Below, in pieces: positions 1 to 9,333 of a stretch of DNA of 64,000 bases (its first letter is position 1; each line of letters starts with the position of its first letter). A program made the position numbers and the translations under genes. The DNA is from an uncultured Chloroflexota bacterium (GTDB lineage: Bacteria; Chloroflexota; Anaerolineae; Aggregatilineales; Phototrophicaceae): NCBI GenBank assembly GCA_937974245.1, contig CALJKV010000121.1, positions 198,246-262,245 of the forward strand, read 5' to 3'. A model generated the notes under the pieces. It was given only the letters and a program-made list of their open reading frames with translations, ran no database searches and was not told the origin of the DNA.

Positions 1-5
1 CCGGT

Positions 6-509
6 TTGGCGTTCGGCTGTATGGCGCAGATCGAGTACCCATTCTCTGTCCAGGGGGAGGAATGGCTGCTCAACCATCTCCCCGATAATCGTGAACCACT
101 GACATGGCTGCTGCTCCAACAGATGCTCAAGCGCCTGGGAAAAAACGAGGAGACGTTCCAGGCTATGCGCCCCAGCGGAACACTGTTTGAGGCGACCACC
201 GCCCCGGAACGATTGTTTGGTGAGTTCAAGGTGAATGGCGACCAGCTTTTCGAGATGCTGTTTCTGCAAGGGCATATCCGCCCATCGTATGCCGCCATGC
301 TCCTGGCATTTCTGGGGGCGATCCAACGCGACCTGGACCCGGACGAACTCATGCATCTGTCAGATTCACCGGACGATGCCCTCACGCGCTACCCGTTTCT
401 ACTCAAAACTGCGTCCGAAGATGATCGGACGGTGATCCAGATCAAGCGGTTTCTGCGAGCCTTGTGGCTGGCCTGGGTGCTGAACGCGCGGATGCTGCTG
501 GATGTGTGA
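6..509 (+). CDS. Hypothetical protein, possibly 5'-truncated by the window edge
   Basis: An open frame of about 160 residues runs from the window edge to a TGA at 507-509. The first ATG is at 21, but the frame is open to base 3, so the true start may lie outside the window. The product is rich in Leu and Phe with alternating helical segments and no signal peptide or membrane span. No domain is recognised. Codon use resembles the neighbouring genes, and the antisense and overlapping frames are shorter and less plausible. It converges on the minus-strand radA about 125 bases away. Confidence 0.6.
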   Translation: MAFGCMAQIEYPFSVQGEEWLLNHLPDNREPLTWLLLQQMLKRLGKNEETFQAMRPSGTLFEATTAPERLFGEFKVNGDQLFEMLFLQGHIRPSYAAMLLAFLGAIQRDLDPDELMHLSDSPDDALTRYPFLLKTASEDDRTVIQIKRFLRALWLAWVLNARMLLDV

Positions 510-634
510 GTGATGACACTACAACACGTTACCTATGCGCAACAGCATTCGCCTGCCTAATGTCCATTCAATAACCTTCAACCAGCGGCCAAACGCTGCC
601 TGTTTTCGCCTGTTTTTCAGGACATTACTGGGAA

Positions 635-2011
635 TTACTCCTTCGGCACAAGAGCATTGAGCGCCTCGCCCACACTGCGCACTTCAATAAGCTGTAAGCC
701 GCGTGGCAAATCGTCCAGCTTACGTCGCGTGCGCGGGATGACCACCCGTTTGAAGCCGAGTTTCGCCGCTTCATTGAGCCGCGCCGCCAACTGTCCCACC
801 GCCCGCAATTCACCGCTTAAGCCGATTTCACCCACAATCGCCACATCCGCCGGGACCGTCTTCTCGTAGTAGCTCGACGCCATCGCCACCGCTACCGCCA
901 GATCGGAGGCCGGTTCACTCACCTTGAGGCCACCGATCACGTTCACGAAAATGTCCTGTTCATGCAGCTTGAGACCGAAACGCTTGCTCAACACGGCGCT
1001 GACCAACAGCAGCCGATTCATATCCACCCCGTTGGGCGTACGACGCGGGTTGCCAAACGGCGTCGGACTGGTGAGCGCCTGGATTTCCACCAGCAGCGGG
1101 CGCGTGCCTTCCATCGTAATCGCAATCGTCGAGCCGGGCGCATTGACGACCCGCTCCGCCAGAAACGCCTCGGACGGGTTCGAGACTTCCGCCAGCCCGC
1201 CGCCAGTCATCTCAAAGACACCGACTTCGCTGGTCGCACCGAAGCGGTTCTTCACACTTCGCAGCAGCCGGAACGCCTGAAACGGGTCACCTTCCAGGTA
1301 GAGAACTGTATCCACGATATGTTCCAGCACACGCGGCCCGGCGATGTTACCTTCTTTAGTCACATGCCCCACCAGAAACACGCTGATTCCAGTAGTTTTC
1401 GCCAGCGCCTGCAAGCGGCTGGCACACTCACGCACCTGGGAAACCAGCCCTGGCGACGAGTCGAGTTCTTCAGTATAGGTCGTCTGGATCGAGTCCACGA
1501 TGAGGATGGCCGGGTTCAGGCGGTTGACCTGCTCAAAGATGTGCCCCAGATTGGTTTCGGTCAGCAGGAAAAGGTCTTCGGCCTGCAAGCCCATGCGATC
1601 CGCACGCATCTTGATCTGCCGCGCTGACTCCTCACCGCTAACGTACAGGACGACGCCTACCGACCGTGCCAGAATCGCGGAAATCTCCAGCAGCAGTGTG
1701 CTCTTACCGATGCCAGGGTCACCACCCAAGAGCACAATGCTCCCCGGCACAATGCCGCCCCCCAACACCCGGTTAAACTCCTCCACCGGCACCACCAGGC
1801 GTTCCCCTGCATCACTGCTGATTTCAGCCAACCGCTGCGGCTGTGTCCGGGCAATACCCACCGGTTGGCGGTTCTGTTTGGTTGGCTTGCTGACTTCTTC
1901 GATTTCTTCCACCATCGTGTTGAACTCACCGCAGGACGGGCACTTGCCAAAGTGGCGCGGGCTTTGCCGCCCACAATTAGTGCAAACGTATTTCGTGCGT
2001 GTTTTCGCCAT
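635..2011 (-). CDS. radA: DNA repair protein RadA (Sms)
   Basis: RadA is a RecA-like hexameric helicase that promotes branch migration during recombinational repair. The 458-residue product has the full family layout. An N-terminal C4 zinc finger has cysteines at 10, 13, 24 and 27. A Walker A motif GDPGIGKS lies at 97-104, and the RadA-specific KNRFG motif at 254-258. A C-terminal Lon-protease-like domain contains FVNVIGG and a GEIGLSGELR stretch. The length is typical of the family. The ATG at 2011 matches the canonical N-terminus (MAKTRTKYVC). It is transcribed away from the hypothetical gene at 2060-2608, which lies just upstream on the same strand. I see nothing abnormal. Confidence 0.97.
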   Translation of the reverse strand: MAKTRTKYVCTNCGRQSPRHFGKCPSCGEFNTMVEEIEEVSKPTKQNRQPVGIARTQPQRLAEISSDAGERLVVPVEEFNRVLGGGIVPGSIVLLGGDPGIGKSTLLLEISAILARSVGVVLYVSGEESARQIKMRADRMGLQAEDLFLLTETNLGHIFEQVNRLNPAILIVDSIQTTYTEELDSSPGLVSQVRECASRLQALAKTTGISVFLVGHVTKEGNIAGPRVLEHIVDTVLYLEGDPFQAFRLLRSVKNRFGATSEVGVFEMTGGGLAEVSNPSEAFLAERVVNAPGSTIAITMEGTRPLLVEIQALTSPTPFGNPRRTPNGVDMNRLLLVSAVLSKRFGLKLHEQDIFVNVIGGLKVSEPASDLAVAVAMASSYYEKTVPADVAIVGEIGLSGELRAVGQLAARLNEAAKLGFKRVVIPRTRRKLDDLPRGLQLIEVRSVGEALNALVPKE

Positions 2012-2059
2012 TGGGATTCTCGCAGTTTAACCGAAACAAGTGTGCTAAGTATAGCACAA

Positions 2060-2608
2060 TCAAGCGTGGTGTTCTGCGACCCACCACCCTATCTGGTCAC
2101 GCCAATCCGCCGCGTCGCCATTGATTCCACTCGCGAAGAGCAGCATCCGGCGGGCGATGATCGTTTCGACTTCATCCGGCGCGTGGTCAAGCGCCGCCAG
2201 GAGGTAAGGCGTGTAACGGTAGTCATTCAAAGCGGCCAGCAGCGTCGCCCCCGCGGCGATACGCAGTTCGGCGTTGGCCTTCTCATTCGCAATTTCGAGA
2301 AAATCGGATGTGGACTCCCAACCGGGGATAGCATCCATCTGTGTGATCAAGGCTTGCGGGAATATCAAATTCCAGCGGGTGAGGACGGCTTCACTTTCCG
2401 CGATGATCGCTGCCAGCGTATCCCTCATAACCGGCACATTAGCAGCGGAATACTGGCGTTCACAGGCAGCCTGCGCCATCGCCCGTATGGCCGGGTCATC
2501 CAGCTCGACCCCTTTTTCAGCCAGCAACCGCCGAAACTGGCGCAACAGCATCGCCAACAAGTCATTCAATGGGGCGGTGTACAGCGGTGCGGAACGGTCA
2601 GGCAGCAT
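2060..2608 (-). CDS. Hypothetical alpha-helical protein
   Basis: A 182-residue soluble, mostly helical protein with no signal peptide, membrane span or recognised domain. It is acidic and Ala/Leu-rich with a Trp-containing C-terminus (IGWWVAEHHA). It sits 48 bases upstream of radA on the same strand, so the two may be co-transcribed. It is divergent from the ECF sigma factor gene at 2761. The ATG at 2608 follows a purine-rich AAGGAGAC stretch, which supports the start. The function is unknown. Confidence 0.75.
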   Translation of the reverse strand: MLPDRSAPLYTAPLNDLLAMLLRQFRRLLAEKGVELDDPAIRAMAQAACERQYSAANVPVMRDTLAAIIAESEAVLTRWNLIFPQALITQMDAIPGWESTSDFLEIANEKANAELRIAAGATLLAALNDYRYTPYLLAALDHAPDEVETIIARRMLLFASGINGDAADWRDQIGWWVAEHHA

Positions 2609-2760
2609 GATGTCTCCTTGTCACAACTCAGTGTTGCTTAGTGGGCACAGATAGCCTATTTTAGAGAGAGATGCGGGCGTGGGCAATGCCCTGTACAATA
2701 TCCTTGCGCTATGTAACGTCTGCTGTCGAAAAAACATCTAATGAGCAGGTGGAAATTGCC

Positions 2761-3339
2761 GTGACCGATGAACAAGCCCTGATTACCGCTCTCAAGCAGC
2801 GTGACCCAACGGCACTGGCCGCCGTCTTTGAAACCTATGCGGATCGTATCTATCGCCTGGGTATGAATCTTTTACATGACGAACAGCACGCCGACTGCGT
2901 GGTACAGGATACCTTTCTGGCCTTAATTGAGCATATTGACCAGTTCGAGGGACGTTCGAGCCTGGGCACCTGGCTATACCGGGTAGGCTATAACCACTGC
3001 CTCAACCAGCTCCGTAAGGTAAAACCCAGTCTCGAACTGGACAGCCTGGACGAACCGGATATGATGCCGGTGAACTTCAATCCCTGGCCGGCCCCCGAGG
3101 AGATGATATTTACCAACGAGATAACCAGTGAACTGGAACGGGCGATTGCTACGTTGAGTCCGGCGCTGCGGGCTGTGTTTGTTATGCGTGACATTGAGGA
3201 ACTTTCGACCAGTGAGACAGCGGGTGTCCTGGGGATCAGCGAGTCGGCGGTGAAAGTGCGGTTACACCGGGCGCGACTGCTGCTGCGCGAGTGGTTAGCG
3301 CCATATTTCGGGGAACAGTTCGAGCAAACGGGAGTGTGA
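2761..3339 (+). CDS. ECF-type RNA polymerase sigma factor
   Basis: A sigma-70 family factor of the extracytoplasmic-function class, about 192 residues. Region 2 is visible as a helical segment with DCVVQDTFLALIE and the FEGRSSLGTWLYRVGYN stretch. Region 4 is a helix-turn-helix around ELSTSETAGVLGISESAVKVRLHRAR. I chose the GTG at 2761 because AGCAGGTGG lies about nine bases upstream and the product then begins like other ECF factors. An ATG at 2671 would add 30 residues that look non-coding. The zinc-finger anti-sigma gene starts four bases after the stop, so this is a sigma/anti-sigma pair. The signal it answers cannot be read from the sequence. Confidence 0.92.
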   Translation: MTDEQALITALKQRDPTALAAVFETYADRIYRLGMNLLHDEQHADCVVQDTFLALIEHIDQFEGRSSLGTWLYRVGYNHCLNQLRKVKPSLELDSLDEPDMMPVNFNPWPAPEEMIFTNEITSELERAIATLSPALRAVFVMRDIEELSTSETAGVLGISESAVKVRLHRARLLLREWLAPYFGEQFEQTGV

Positions 3340-3343
3340 CACA

Positions 3344-3592
3344 ATGGAATGCCAGGACTTAATCAAATATCTTTCGGATTACATTGATAACCGTTTAGAT
3401 GAAGCACTCACCCACGCCGCACAAGAACATCTGGCGACTTGTTCGAACTGTCACATTGTCCTCGACTCGACGCAGAAAACTATCCTGCTCTATCGCCAGC
3501 GCGATCAACAGAACGGCCTGACGACACGGCGCTACCAAACGCTGTACGACCAGTTAGTCCAGGCCTTTACCAAGCAACCTGAGGGCGATTGA
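3344..3592 (+). CDS. Zinc-finger anti-sigma factor (ZAS / zf-HC2)
   Basis: An 82-residue protein with the zinc-binding anti-sigma signature H-x3-C-x2-C (EHLATCSNC) near residues 29-36, preceded by the typical N-terminal MECQDLIKYLSDYIDN helix. It lies four bases behind the sigma gene and is followed by an intrinsic terminator, so the pair forms a complete two-gene operon. No membrane span is present, so it is a soluble ZAS protein. Soluble ZAS proteins often sense redox or metal state, but that is family knowledge and is not shown here. Confidence 0.88.
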   Translation: MECQDLIKYLSDYIDNRLDEALTHAAQEHLATCSNCHIVLDSTQKTILLYRQRDQQNGLTTRRYQTLYDQLVQAFTKQPEGD

Positions 3593-3622
3593 TTCGTAGA
3601 TTGTTGTGCCACAGGAGAAGCC

Positions 3623-3650
3623 AACAGGGGGTCTATAACCCCCTGTTTTT
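3623..3650 (+). terminator. Intrinsic terminator of the sigma/anti-sigma operon
   Basis: A perfect nine-base stem (3623-3631 pairing with 3639-3647, AACAGGGGG and CCCCCTGTT) with a seven-base loop, running into a T tract at 3646-3650. It lies about 30 bases after the anti-sigma stop codon. Confidence 0.9.
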
Positions 3651-3659
3651 ATAGCGGGG

Positions 3660-3917
3660 CTAAATGTTGCCGGAGCGTGCTGGGCGGTTGTGCTGCATAG
3701 GTACAGTTTCGCGCATATCGCCATATCGTCGCTGCAAGCGTGTGCCGGAAAGCACCAGCCAATGCCCAAGCTGGTTTAGTGCCGGGCGGTACATCCGCAG
3801 GACATGGGCCCGGCGACCCTGTCGCCGCGATTCGCCAGCCAACCGTTCACGGGCGGCTCTGCGCCGCATTTCTTCACGATACAGGTCATTCAAACGTTCG
3901 TCCAATGGATTAAACAT
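3660..3917 (-). CDS. Small basic hypothetical protein
   Basis: An 85-residue, very Arg-rich protein starting MFNPLDERLNDLYREEMRRR. The N-terminal half is a predicted amphipathic helix, and a short hydrophobic patch (LGHWLVLSG) follows near residue 50. The ATG at 3917 has a GAGAGGAC ribosome-binding-like stretch upstream. It is convergent with the sigma/anti-sigma operon, whose terminator lies just beyond its stop. The function is unknown; similar small Arg-rich proteins are often membrane- or nucleic-acid-associated. Confidence 0.6.
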   Translation of the reverse strand: MFNPLDERLNDLYREEMRRRAARERLAGESRRQGRRAHVLRMYRPALNQLGHWLVLSGTRLQRRYGDMRETVPMQHNRPARSGNI

Positions 3918-4086
3918 ACGTCACCAGGTCCTCTCTTATTTCGCTTGTTCTACACTTCCATCTGGCAATAGCTGCATTTAAGATGACCCAACGCAATAGG
4001 GCGTTAGCCTGTCTTCAAGAGGGTATGGGTTTTAGGTTTGGCGGCGCAGCTCGCACAGAAACGCGACCCCGCCCGCAGGAAAATCG

Positions 4087-5193
4087 CTAGGTTTTCAAGA
4101 ACCGTTTGAGTGCTTGAATCGTGTCAGCAACCCGATCCGGGTTCAGGCTGTAACACTTAGCGACCTCACGCCGCCGTTCCAGCAGATAGCCGGTAGCAGT
4201 CAACTGGCGTAAGTGACGGGATGCTGCCGATTGGCTGAGATTGAGCATCTCGATCATGTCCTGGGCACAGAGTTCCTCGTGCTGGGTGAGCAGTTCGAGC
4301 ATATGCAGCCGGGTATCATCGGCCAACGCACTTAACCGTACCAACAGTTCGGAACGACTGAGGGCGGGTGAGATCGTACGCACCCCTTCCGGCAGTCGTG
4401 CCCCGAACATCAGGCGTGTCACCTCGGATTCTGCCCAGCCGAAGCGCAGAACATACGGACCGATATGCGCCGATGGCACAAAGACGATCTCATCCGACCA
4501 CTCTTCCCAGGTTGCGCTCAAGTCACGTCCGGTAATCGTCCGCGCGGCTTCAGTCGCTGTGAGGCCACTGTAATTCAACTGTTGGAACGCCGTGATAGAT
4601 TCCGTCAGCATGGGCAGGTTGCGCTCCCAATCCGCCTGTAGCATGTCATCCCACATCGCCCGCAGATGCGTCACGATATAGTTCTGCAGAGCGAAGGGGT
4701 CAACCAGCAGCGTATAGGCTTCGGCATAGAGTGCCGTGTCGAAATGCATCTCATGGTCTTCGCCCTTTTGGGCATAGGCCTGCTCCATGTGGCGCTGCAT
4801 GTAGCCAGTATAGGCAGCTTCGCTGGCAAGCAGGGCATCGCGTTCAATCGTTTCGTAGCCCTTTTGCCTCATCTTGGGGTCACTGCACCAGGCTAACGCC
4901 CGATCACGCAGAGCCACCGCGTCCTGGGTCGCCAGATGATTGATGAACGCTGGGAAACTCGGCCAGCTCCGGTCAGGCACGACAGCATCGCCCATAAGCG
5001 ACAGGATCAGCCGGTTGGCACGCTTGCGTTCCGGCACTAGCTCGGCGACGGTTTGCACGACCCACTCACTCAACCCAGAGCGAATATCCACCTGCTCCAG
5101 CAGCATCAATGTGTTAATGGCATTAAACGCCGGCTCTAAATCCAGGCGTACCCGGACGGTTGCCGGGGCGAGTACGAAATCTTGATCTGCCAA
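4087..5193 (-). CDS. ArsR-family transcriptional regulator with a large N-terminal domain
   Basis: A 368-residue regulator. The C-terminal 80 or so residues are an ArsR-type winged helix (LSALADDTRLHMLELLTQH, then SQSAASRHLRQLTATGYL). The first 280 residues are a mixed alpha/beta domain unlike the short metal-sensing ArsR proteins, of the kind found in larger Actinobacteria/Chloroflexota ArsR members. No Cys-rich metal site is seen in the HTH (one ELCAQD cysteine only), so metal sensing is not supported. It is divergent from the membrane protein gene at 5430. The shared spacer holds a short palindrome that could be its operator. Confidence 0.85.
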   Translation of the reverse strand: MADQDFVLAPATVRVRLDLEPAFNAINTLMLLEQVDIRSGLSEWVVQTVAELVPERKRANRLILSLMGDAVVPDRSWPSFPAFINHLATQDAVALRDRALAWCSDPKMRQKGYETIERDALLASEAAYTGYMQRHMEQAYAQKGEDHEMHFDTALYAEAYTLLVDPFALQNYIVTHLRAMWDDMLQADWERNLPMLTESITAFQQLNYSGLTATEAARTITGRDLSATWEEWSDEIVFVPSAHIGPYVLRFGWAESEVTRLMFGARLPEGVRTISPALSRSELLVRLSALADDTRLHMLELLTQHEELCAQDMIEMLNLSQSAASRHLRQLTATGYLLERRREVAKCYSLNPDRVADTIQALKRFLKT

Positions 5194-5232
5194 TACACTC
5201 TCCTTTATTCAAAAAACCCATTTTAGCGGGTA

Positions 5233-5242
5233 ATATGCATAT
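5233..5242. promoter_or_regulatory. Candidate operator palindrome
   Basis: A perfect ten-base palindrome ATATGCATAT lies 40 bases upstream of the ArsR-like gene, within an AT-rich stretch between that gene and the divergent membrane protein gene. Short AT-rich inverted repeats are typical ArsR-family operators. The assignment rests on position and symmetry only. Confidence 0.3.
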
Positions 5243-5429
5243 ACTGTATCATAAAGGCTCATAAGTGTCAAGTAGTTTATGCGAAAAATCGGGTAATTGT
5301 GCCTATTATGGCTACTTCGGCCCGAAAAAAACGATCCCTGCATATAATAACAGGAGCGCACAGCTCCTAAGTGACTGCCGCTTTCCACATCCACATAACT
5401 TACCTGCATATTCTGGGAGAATAGTTTTT

Positions 5430-6125
5430 ATGAACATCTATCTGGAGCCACAAGGTTTTTTGGGCACGGGTGCCGGGTTACTGGCCGACATCACGTTAAT
5501 CGTTTATATCCTGCTCATCGTACCAGGGATGCTTGTCGGCTTCGTGTTTGCCCGGCGCAGGCTGCACCGTCCTCATCATAAATACACGATGACGATCATC
5601 ACAGTGGTCAACTGGTTGCTCATTCTGTTTCTCATGGTAGGGGCTTACGTCTTTGATGTGGCAGACAACATCGTCCAGCAACCGGGGAATGCCCGTTACT
5701 TGCTGCCCGCTGTTCATGCGCTGCTGGGACTTCCAGCACAACTTCTGGCGACATACATTCTCTTTCGCATGTTTCAGGAAGATGCCCAGGTGACGGCAGC
5801 TAAGAAGCGGGGCGAAACCGAACTCTCGAAATACTGGTTCAAGAATGCGAAGGTTTTCATGCGGCTGTCACTGGCACTGTGGCTGGCGACGGCTGTACTG
5901 GGGATTGGCAACTATATCGTGCGCTACGAGGTGGTCCCGGCTTTCAACCTGGGAGGCGCACCGTCTGCCCCGATAGCTACCGAGGAGGCCACTGCCCTGC
6001 CCCCCGAACCAGCGGAGACTGAAGAAGCCACTACCCTACCCCCCGAACCAGCAGTCACCCAGGATATACCAGCGCCCGCTGAGACGGTCGAGCCGCCAGC
6101 GGTAACAGAAGATGCGCCGGGATAG
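5430..6125 (+). CDS. Multi-span membrane protein, DUF420-like, with Pro/Thr/Glu-rich tail
   Basis: A 231-residue membrane protein with about four hydrophobic helices: near residues 14-38, 55-75, 90-110 and 145-165. Histidines occur at helix ends (RLHRPHHKY, LPAVHALLG), a pattern reminiscent of DUF420/cytochrome-associated membrane proteins. The C-terminal 50 residues are a low-complexity Pro/Glu/Thr tail containing an imperfect direct repeat (ALPPEPAETEEA and TLPPEPAVTQ). I chose the ATG at 5430 because GGGAGA lies ten bases upstream; the frame is open for 55 further codons upstream but these look non-coding. The biochemical role is unknown. Confidence 0.75.
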   Translation: MNIYLEPQGFLGTGAGLLADITLIVYILLIVPGMLVGFVFARRRLHRPHHKYTMTIITVVNWLLILFLMVGAYVFDVADNIVQQPGNARYLLPAVHALLGLPAQLLATYILFRMFQEDAQVTAAKKRGETELSKYWFKNAKVFMRLSLALWLATAVLGIGNYIVRYEVVPAFNLGGAPSAPIATEEATALPPEPAETEEATTLPPEPAVTQDIPAPAETVEPPAVTEDAPG

Positions 6126-6274
6126 TATAGAGTCTTAAGTACGGGGTTTTAAAAAATAAGCAGGAAGTGCTGTACAGACACTGCTATCGTTTATAGCCGG
6201 ATTGCTCACCCCTTCTCGCGTGCCCGTTTTGCCGTGCAGGATAAAGAGGGGGTGAGTCTCATGGAAGTGAGGCG

Positions 6275-6748
6275 TTACTCAGATTCTGGCTTGAAGGCTA
6301 CCAACAGGCTCATGGTACCAGACTGTACAGTCTTACTGTCCTGGTTGATGATTTTAATCTCCCCGGTGATATGTCCACCGCCTAGACGCCGCATCTCTTT
6401 CTTTTCAACAATCTTGAGTTGTGCGTAGATGGTATCGCCAATGAACACGGGCTGGCTGAACTTCATTTCGAGCGAGCGGAAAGTGAGGATGGTGCGCTCC
6501 ATCAAACCAAGCTGGTAGATGAGACCAACGGCATAGCTCAATGAGAGCAAGCCGTGTGCGACCCGCTGGCCGACCGGGTGATTCTTGGTGAACTCGACAT
6601 CGGTGTGCATGGGATTGAAATCCCCGGTGAGCGCGGCAAACTGCACAATATCACTTTCGGTGATCGTCCGTCCCCTCGTAACCAGGGTTTGCCCGATCTC
6701 AATCTCCTCAAAGTAATAGCCCAATGGCCCATCATCTTGATACTTCAC
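6275..6748 (-). CDS. MaoC-like (R)-hydratase / dehydratase
   Basis: A 157-residue hot-dog-fold protein of the MaoC/PhaJ family, which hydrates enoyl-CoA or similar acyl thioesters. The hydratase-2 catalytic motif is visible as ALTGDFNPMHTD (Asp and His around residues 43-48), followed by RVAHGLLSLSYAVGL. The substrate cannot be told from the sequence. The gene is monocistronic as far as spacing shows, with 156 bases to the next minus-strand gene. The N-terminus MKYQDDGPLGYYFEEIEIGQ is typical, so the start is secure. Confidence 0.92.
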   Translation of the reverse strand: MKYQDDGPLGYYFEEIEIGQTLVTRGRTITESDIVQFAALTGDFNPMHTDVEFTKNHPVGQRVAHGLLSLSYAVGLIYQLGLMERTILTFRSLEMKFSQPVFIGDTIYAQLKIVEKKEMRRLGGGHITGEIKIINQDSKTVQSGTMSLLVAFKPESE

Positions 6749-6904
6749 GGTTTAATCTCCCTATGCTGGTGAATATATTGAACAACAACGGCTGACAGGG
6801 CGAAAAGATGCGCGATTGGTCGCCAGCCAACACACAGCAGGCCGTATTGTAGCACTTTTTTGGGGACATCAGATGAAAACTACTGACGCAAAATACCGCA
6901 GCCA

Positions 6905-7585
6905 TTATCCGCCAGTGTGACAGTGCGCCTCGGCATGGCGCTTGATCGTGAGCAGCATCTTGCGTTCCATCACAAAGTTGACCGGCTCAACCATCCGCCA
7001 CATCAGGGCGAACATCCATTTTGGCGAGTGGTACAGTCGCTGGCGCACGATGAGCCGGGATGCTGCGTCGTCTACTGGGCGTACGTAAAAACCCCATACA
7101 GTCGGGGCGCTGGCATCGGGCATCGAGTCAGTGAAAGTCGCAATTTCGCCGGTTTTCGGGTCGGCGGCCCGCAGTACCAGCACCTTCTCGGGTACGATTT
7201 CCGTCACCCGGAACAGCGGATAGCCTTCTTTTCCCAGGCGTACAGCATCCCCCACCTGTATGGTTTGTAGTTCCGGCCGGATGCTGTCGACACTGTGTAT
7301 CTGGCAGCCGGCCAGGTTTTCGAGGACATCATACGAATAAAAACCGCCGCGCCCCTGCCCGATCTGCACAACCCAACGCCACACTTCGGAAGCAGGTGCC
7401 TGGACAGTAATAGCGCGGGTATAGCCCATCGCCGGCTGTGGCACGTCCTGGTCTCCAGGTAGCACGAGGCTGACCTCAGTGGGGGTTGCGCCCCAGTGGT
7501 TATACCAATTACGGAGAAGAGGAGAGAAAATCAGGGTAAAGACTATGCGAAAAGCGCCTTCAACAGCATCCACTACCGGGTTCAT
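6905..7585 (-). CDS. SRPBCC-superfamily protein with N-terminal hydrophobic segment
   Basis: A 226-residue protein. Residues 1-30 include a hydrophobic stretch (FRIVFTLIFSPLL) that may anchor it in the membrane. From about residue 55 it reads as a START/SRPBCC helix-grip fold (TRAITVQAPASEVWRWVVQIGQGRGG), with a ligand-binding cavity expected for lipids or aromatic compounds. A second SRPBCC protein is at 58559. The start at 7585 gives the only hydrophobic N-terminus. The ligand is unknown. Confidence 0.8.
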   Translation of the reverse strand: MNPVVDAVEGAFRIVFTLIFSPLLRNWYNHWGATPTEVSLVLPGDQDVPQPAMGYTRAITVQAPASEVWRWVVQIGQGRGGFYSYDVLENLAGCQIHSVDSIRPELQTIQVGDAVRLGKEGYPLFRVTEIVPEKVLVLRAADPKTGEIATFTDSMPDASAPTVWGFYVRPVDDAASRLIVRQRLYHSPKWMFALMWRMVEPVNFVMERKMLLTIKRHAEAHCHTGG

Positions 7586-7761
7586 ACACTATGCTTTCTG
7601 CCCAATGAACAACATCAAGACTCTAACATGGCAAGCCGCTAGCGCCGCATGATTCCCATCACCAGTTGGCAGTGAGCAACATCAGGAAAAGGTTCTTATT
7701 AGACCTGATGTATAGACCGTATCAGATTTTGTGTAGCGGATTGGGCTATTTCCGGAGTGGA

Positions 7762-9333
7762 TTAGCTCCCGGCAGCAGGTACAGGCGTAGGGGATACCGG
7801 CCAGTTGAAGCGGCATTCGGCATCACCGCCCCGCGCCACTGTGTCGCAACGGGCGATCTCGCGCCCATCATACATCACAGCAAAGGTACTGATTGGAGTA
7901 TCACTCGTTGTTTCTTTGCGCCAGAAGAACAGGTCCGGTGTCACAAGCTGCTCACTGTAATGGAGATTATTCACACACTGTGGTGGCAATTCAATCTGTT
8001 TGCCCGACCAGAAGATACGAACGCATTTTCCAGCAGGTACGATATCCTGGGTGATGCGGTAGCCATTGTAATCGTCACCACCACCATCTGTACCCCGGAT
8101 GAATTGCAGCGTCCCGACATTCAATGTATAGCCACCGCCGTTAATCATAGTAAAGCTTTCGGTGTTGTAGATAAGGGTAATTGCTGCGCCATTACCACCT
8201 GTACCAAGTCCGCCCAGCACAATGAAAGCACCACCGCCGATGACGACCAGCAGAACAACCAGCAGCAGCATGCGGGAACGCCCGCTGGATTTCGCTTTTT
8301 TATCCGAATTCCGAGTGGGCTTGTTCTCTTTTTTCGACTTCACCTTGGGGCCCTTTTTCGTCGTGCCGGTGTCGTTGGATACCGGAACCGCCGGCATACT
8401 GGTTGCCATATTCATGGATGTCCGCCCCATTGATGGATCATCCAGCAGGCCATAGCCGCCCTTGATTGCGTTGACAAACTCAATGGCGGTACGGTGACGT
8501 TTTTCCGGCTCTTTGCTGAGCGCTTTGAGTAGTTCCTCCTCCACCTTTTCGGGGATACTGCTATCAATCGAACGCGGCGGCGGTGGCGGGTCGCTAATGT
8601 GACTCAGTGCGATTTCCATCGGCGAATCACCGGAAAAAGGCGTTTCTCCGGTCAGTAACTCATACATAATCACGGCCAGTGAGTAAATATCACTTTGCGG
8701 TACAGCTTTGTTAGATGAGATAGCCTGTTCCGGCGCGATATAACGCGGCGTGCCAAAAGCCGTCCCCATCGTGGTTTCGGCGGAAGGCCGCAGAACCAAT
8801 CCAAAATCCGTCAGCAGTGCCTTATCATTGTCATCCATCAGGATGTTTGAGGGCTTGATGTCTCGGTGAATCACGTCCTGTTTGTGGGCATAGTCCAGGG
8901 CGGAAGCGACTTGCTCCATGATATACAGAGCCCGCTTAACATCCATTTTTTTATTGCGAGTGCGCCGCAGCCGTTTGAGTTCCTGGGCGAGGTCGTTGCC
9001 TTTGACAAATTTCATGGCGATGAAGTACACACCATCCTGCTCGTTCGACTGGTAGATCGTGATGATGTTGTCGTGTTCCAGTGCGGCCACCGCCCTTGCT
9101 TCCCGCTGGAAGCGCTTGGTCAGGGTAGGATCATTGGCCGTCTCATCCTGAATCAACACTTTGACAGCTGCCTGTCGCTGGAGCTTGTAATCCATACCTT
9201 TATAGATACGGGCCATCCCGCCGGTTGCCAGCAGGCTTGTCAGGCGATAGTCACCTAACTGTCTGCCAATCAAAGGGTCTCTCGTCTGGTTCGCTTCATC
9301 AATATTGGTTGTTTTACTCACCGGATGCCTCAC
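7762..9333 (-). CDS. Transmembrane Ser/Thr protein kinase (PknB-like)
   Basis: A 523-residue Hanks-type kinase. The kinase domain spans about residues 28-290: Gly-rich loop LLATGGMARIY (35-44), catalytic Lys58, HRDIKPSN at 156-163, DFG at 176-178 and the APEQ motif near 200. A Lys/Ser-rich linker (325-352) leads to one membrane span at about 355-376. The extracellular C-terminal domain of about 145 residues has four cysteines (437, 453, 496, 507) that could form two disulfides. It lacks PASTA repeats. The P-loop has Ala in place of the second conserved Gly after GGM, which is common in bacterial kinases. A plausible output partner is not adjacent, but FHA proteins that read phosphothreonine are encoded at 37210-38439. 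Confidence 0.93.
   Translation of the reverse strand: MRHPVSKTTNIDEANQTRDPLIGRQLGDYRLTSLLATGGMARIYKGMDYKLQRQAAVKVLIQDETANDPTLTKRFQREARAVAALEHDNIITIYQSNEQDGVYFIAMKFVKGNDLAQELKRLRRTRNKKMDVKRALYIMEQVASALDYAHKQDVIHRDIKPSNILMDDNDKALLTDFGLVLRPSAETTMGTAFGTPRYIAPEQAISSNKAVPQSDIYSLAVIMYELLTGETPFSGDSPMEIALSHISDPPPPPRSIDSSIPEKVEEELLKALSKEPEKRHRTAIEFVNAIKGGYGLLDDPSMGRTSMNMATSMPAVPVSNDTGTTKKGPKVKSKKENKPTRNSDKKAKSSGRSRMLLLVVLLVVIGGGAFIVLGGLGTGGNGAAITLIYNTESFTMINGGGYTLNVGTLQFIRGTDGGGDDYNGYRITQDIVPAGKCVRIFWSGKQIELPPQCVNNLHYSEQLVTPDLFFWRKETTSDTPISTFAVMYDGREIARCDTVARGGDAECRFNWPVSPTPVPAAGS

Noticed and set aside
2671..2760. Upstream ATG extension of the ECF sigma factor
   Set aside because: The extra 30 residues look unlike any ECF N-terminus, and the GTG at 2761 has a better-placed ribosome-binding site.
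7666..8433. 255-codon plus-strand frame opposite the kinase gene
   Set aside because: Overlaps the kinase C-terminal region and has no recognisable fold; composition fits an antisense shadow.
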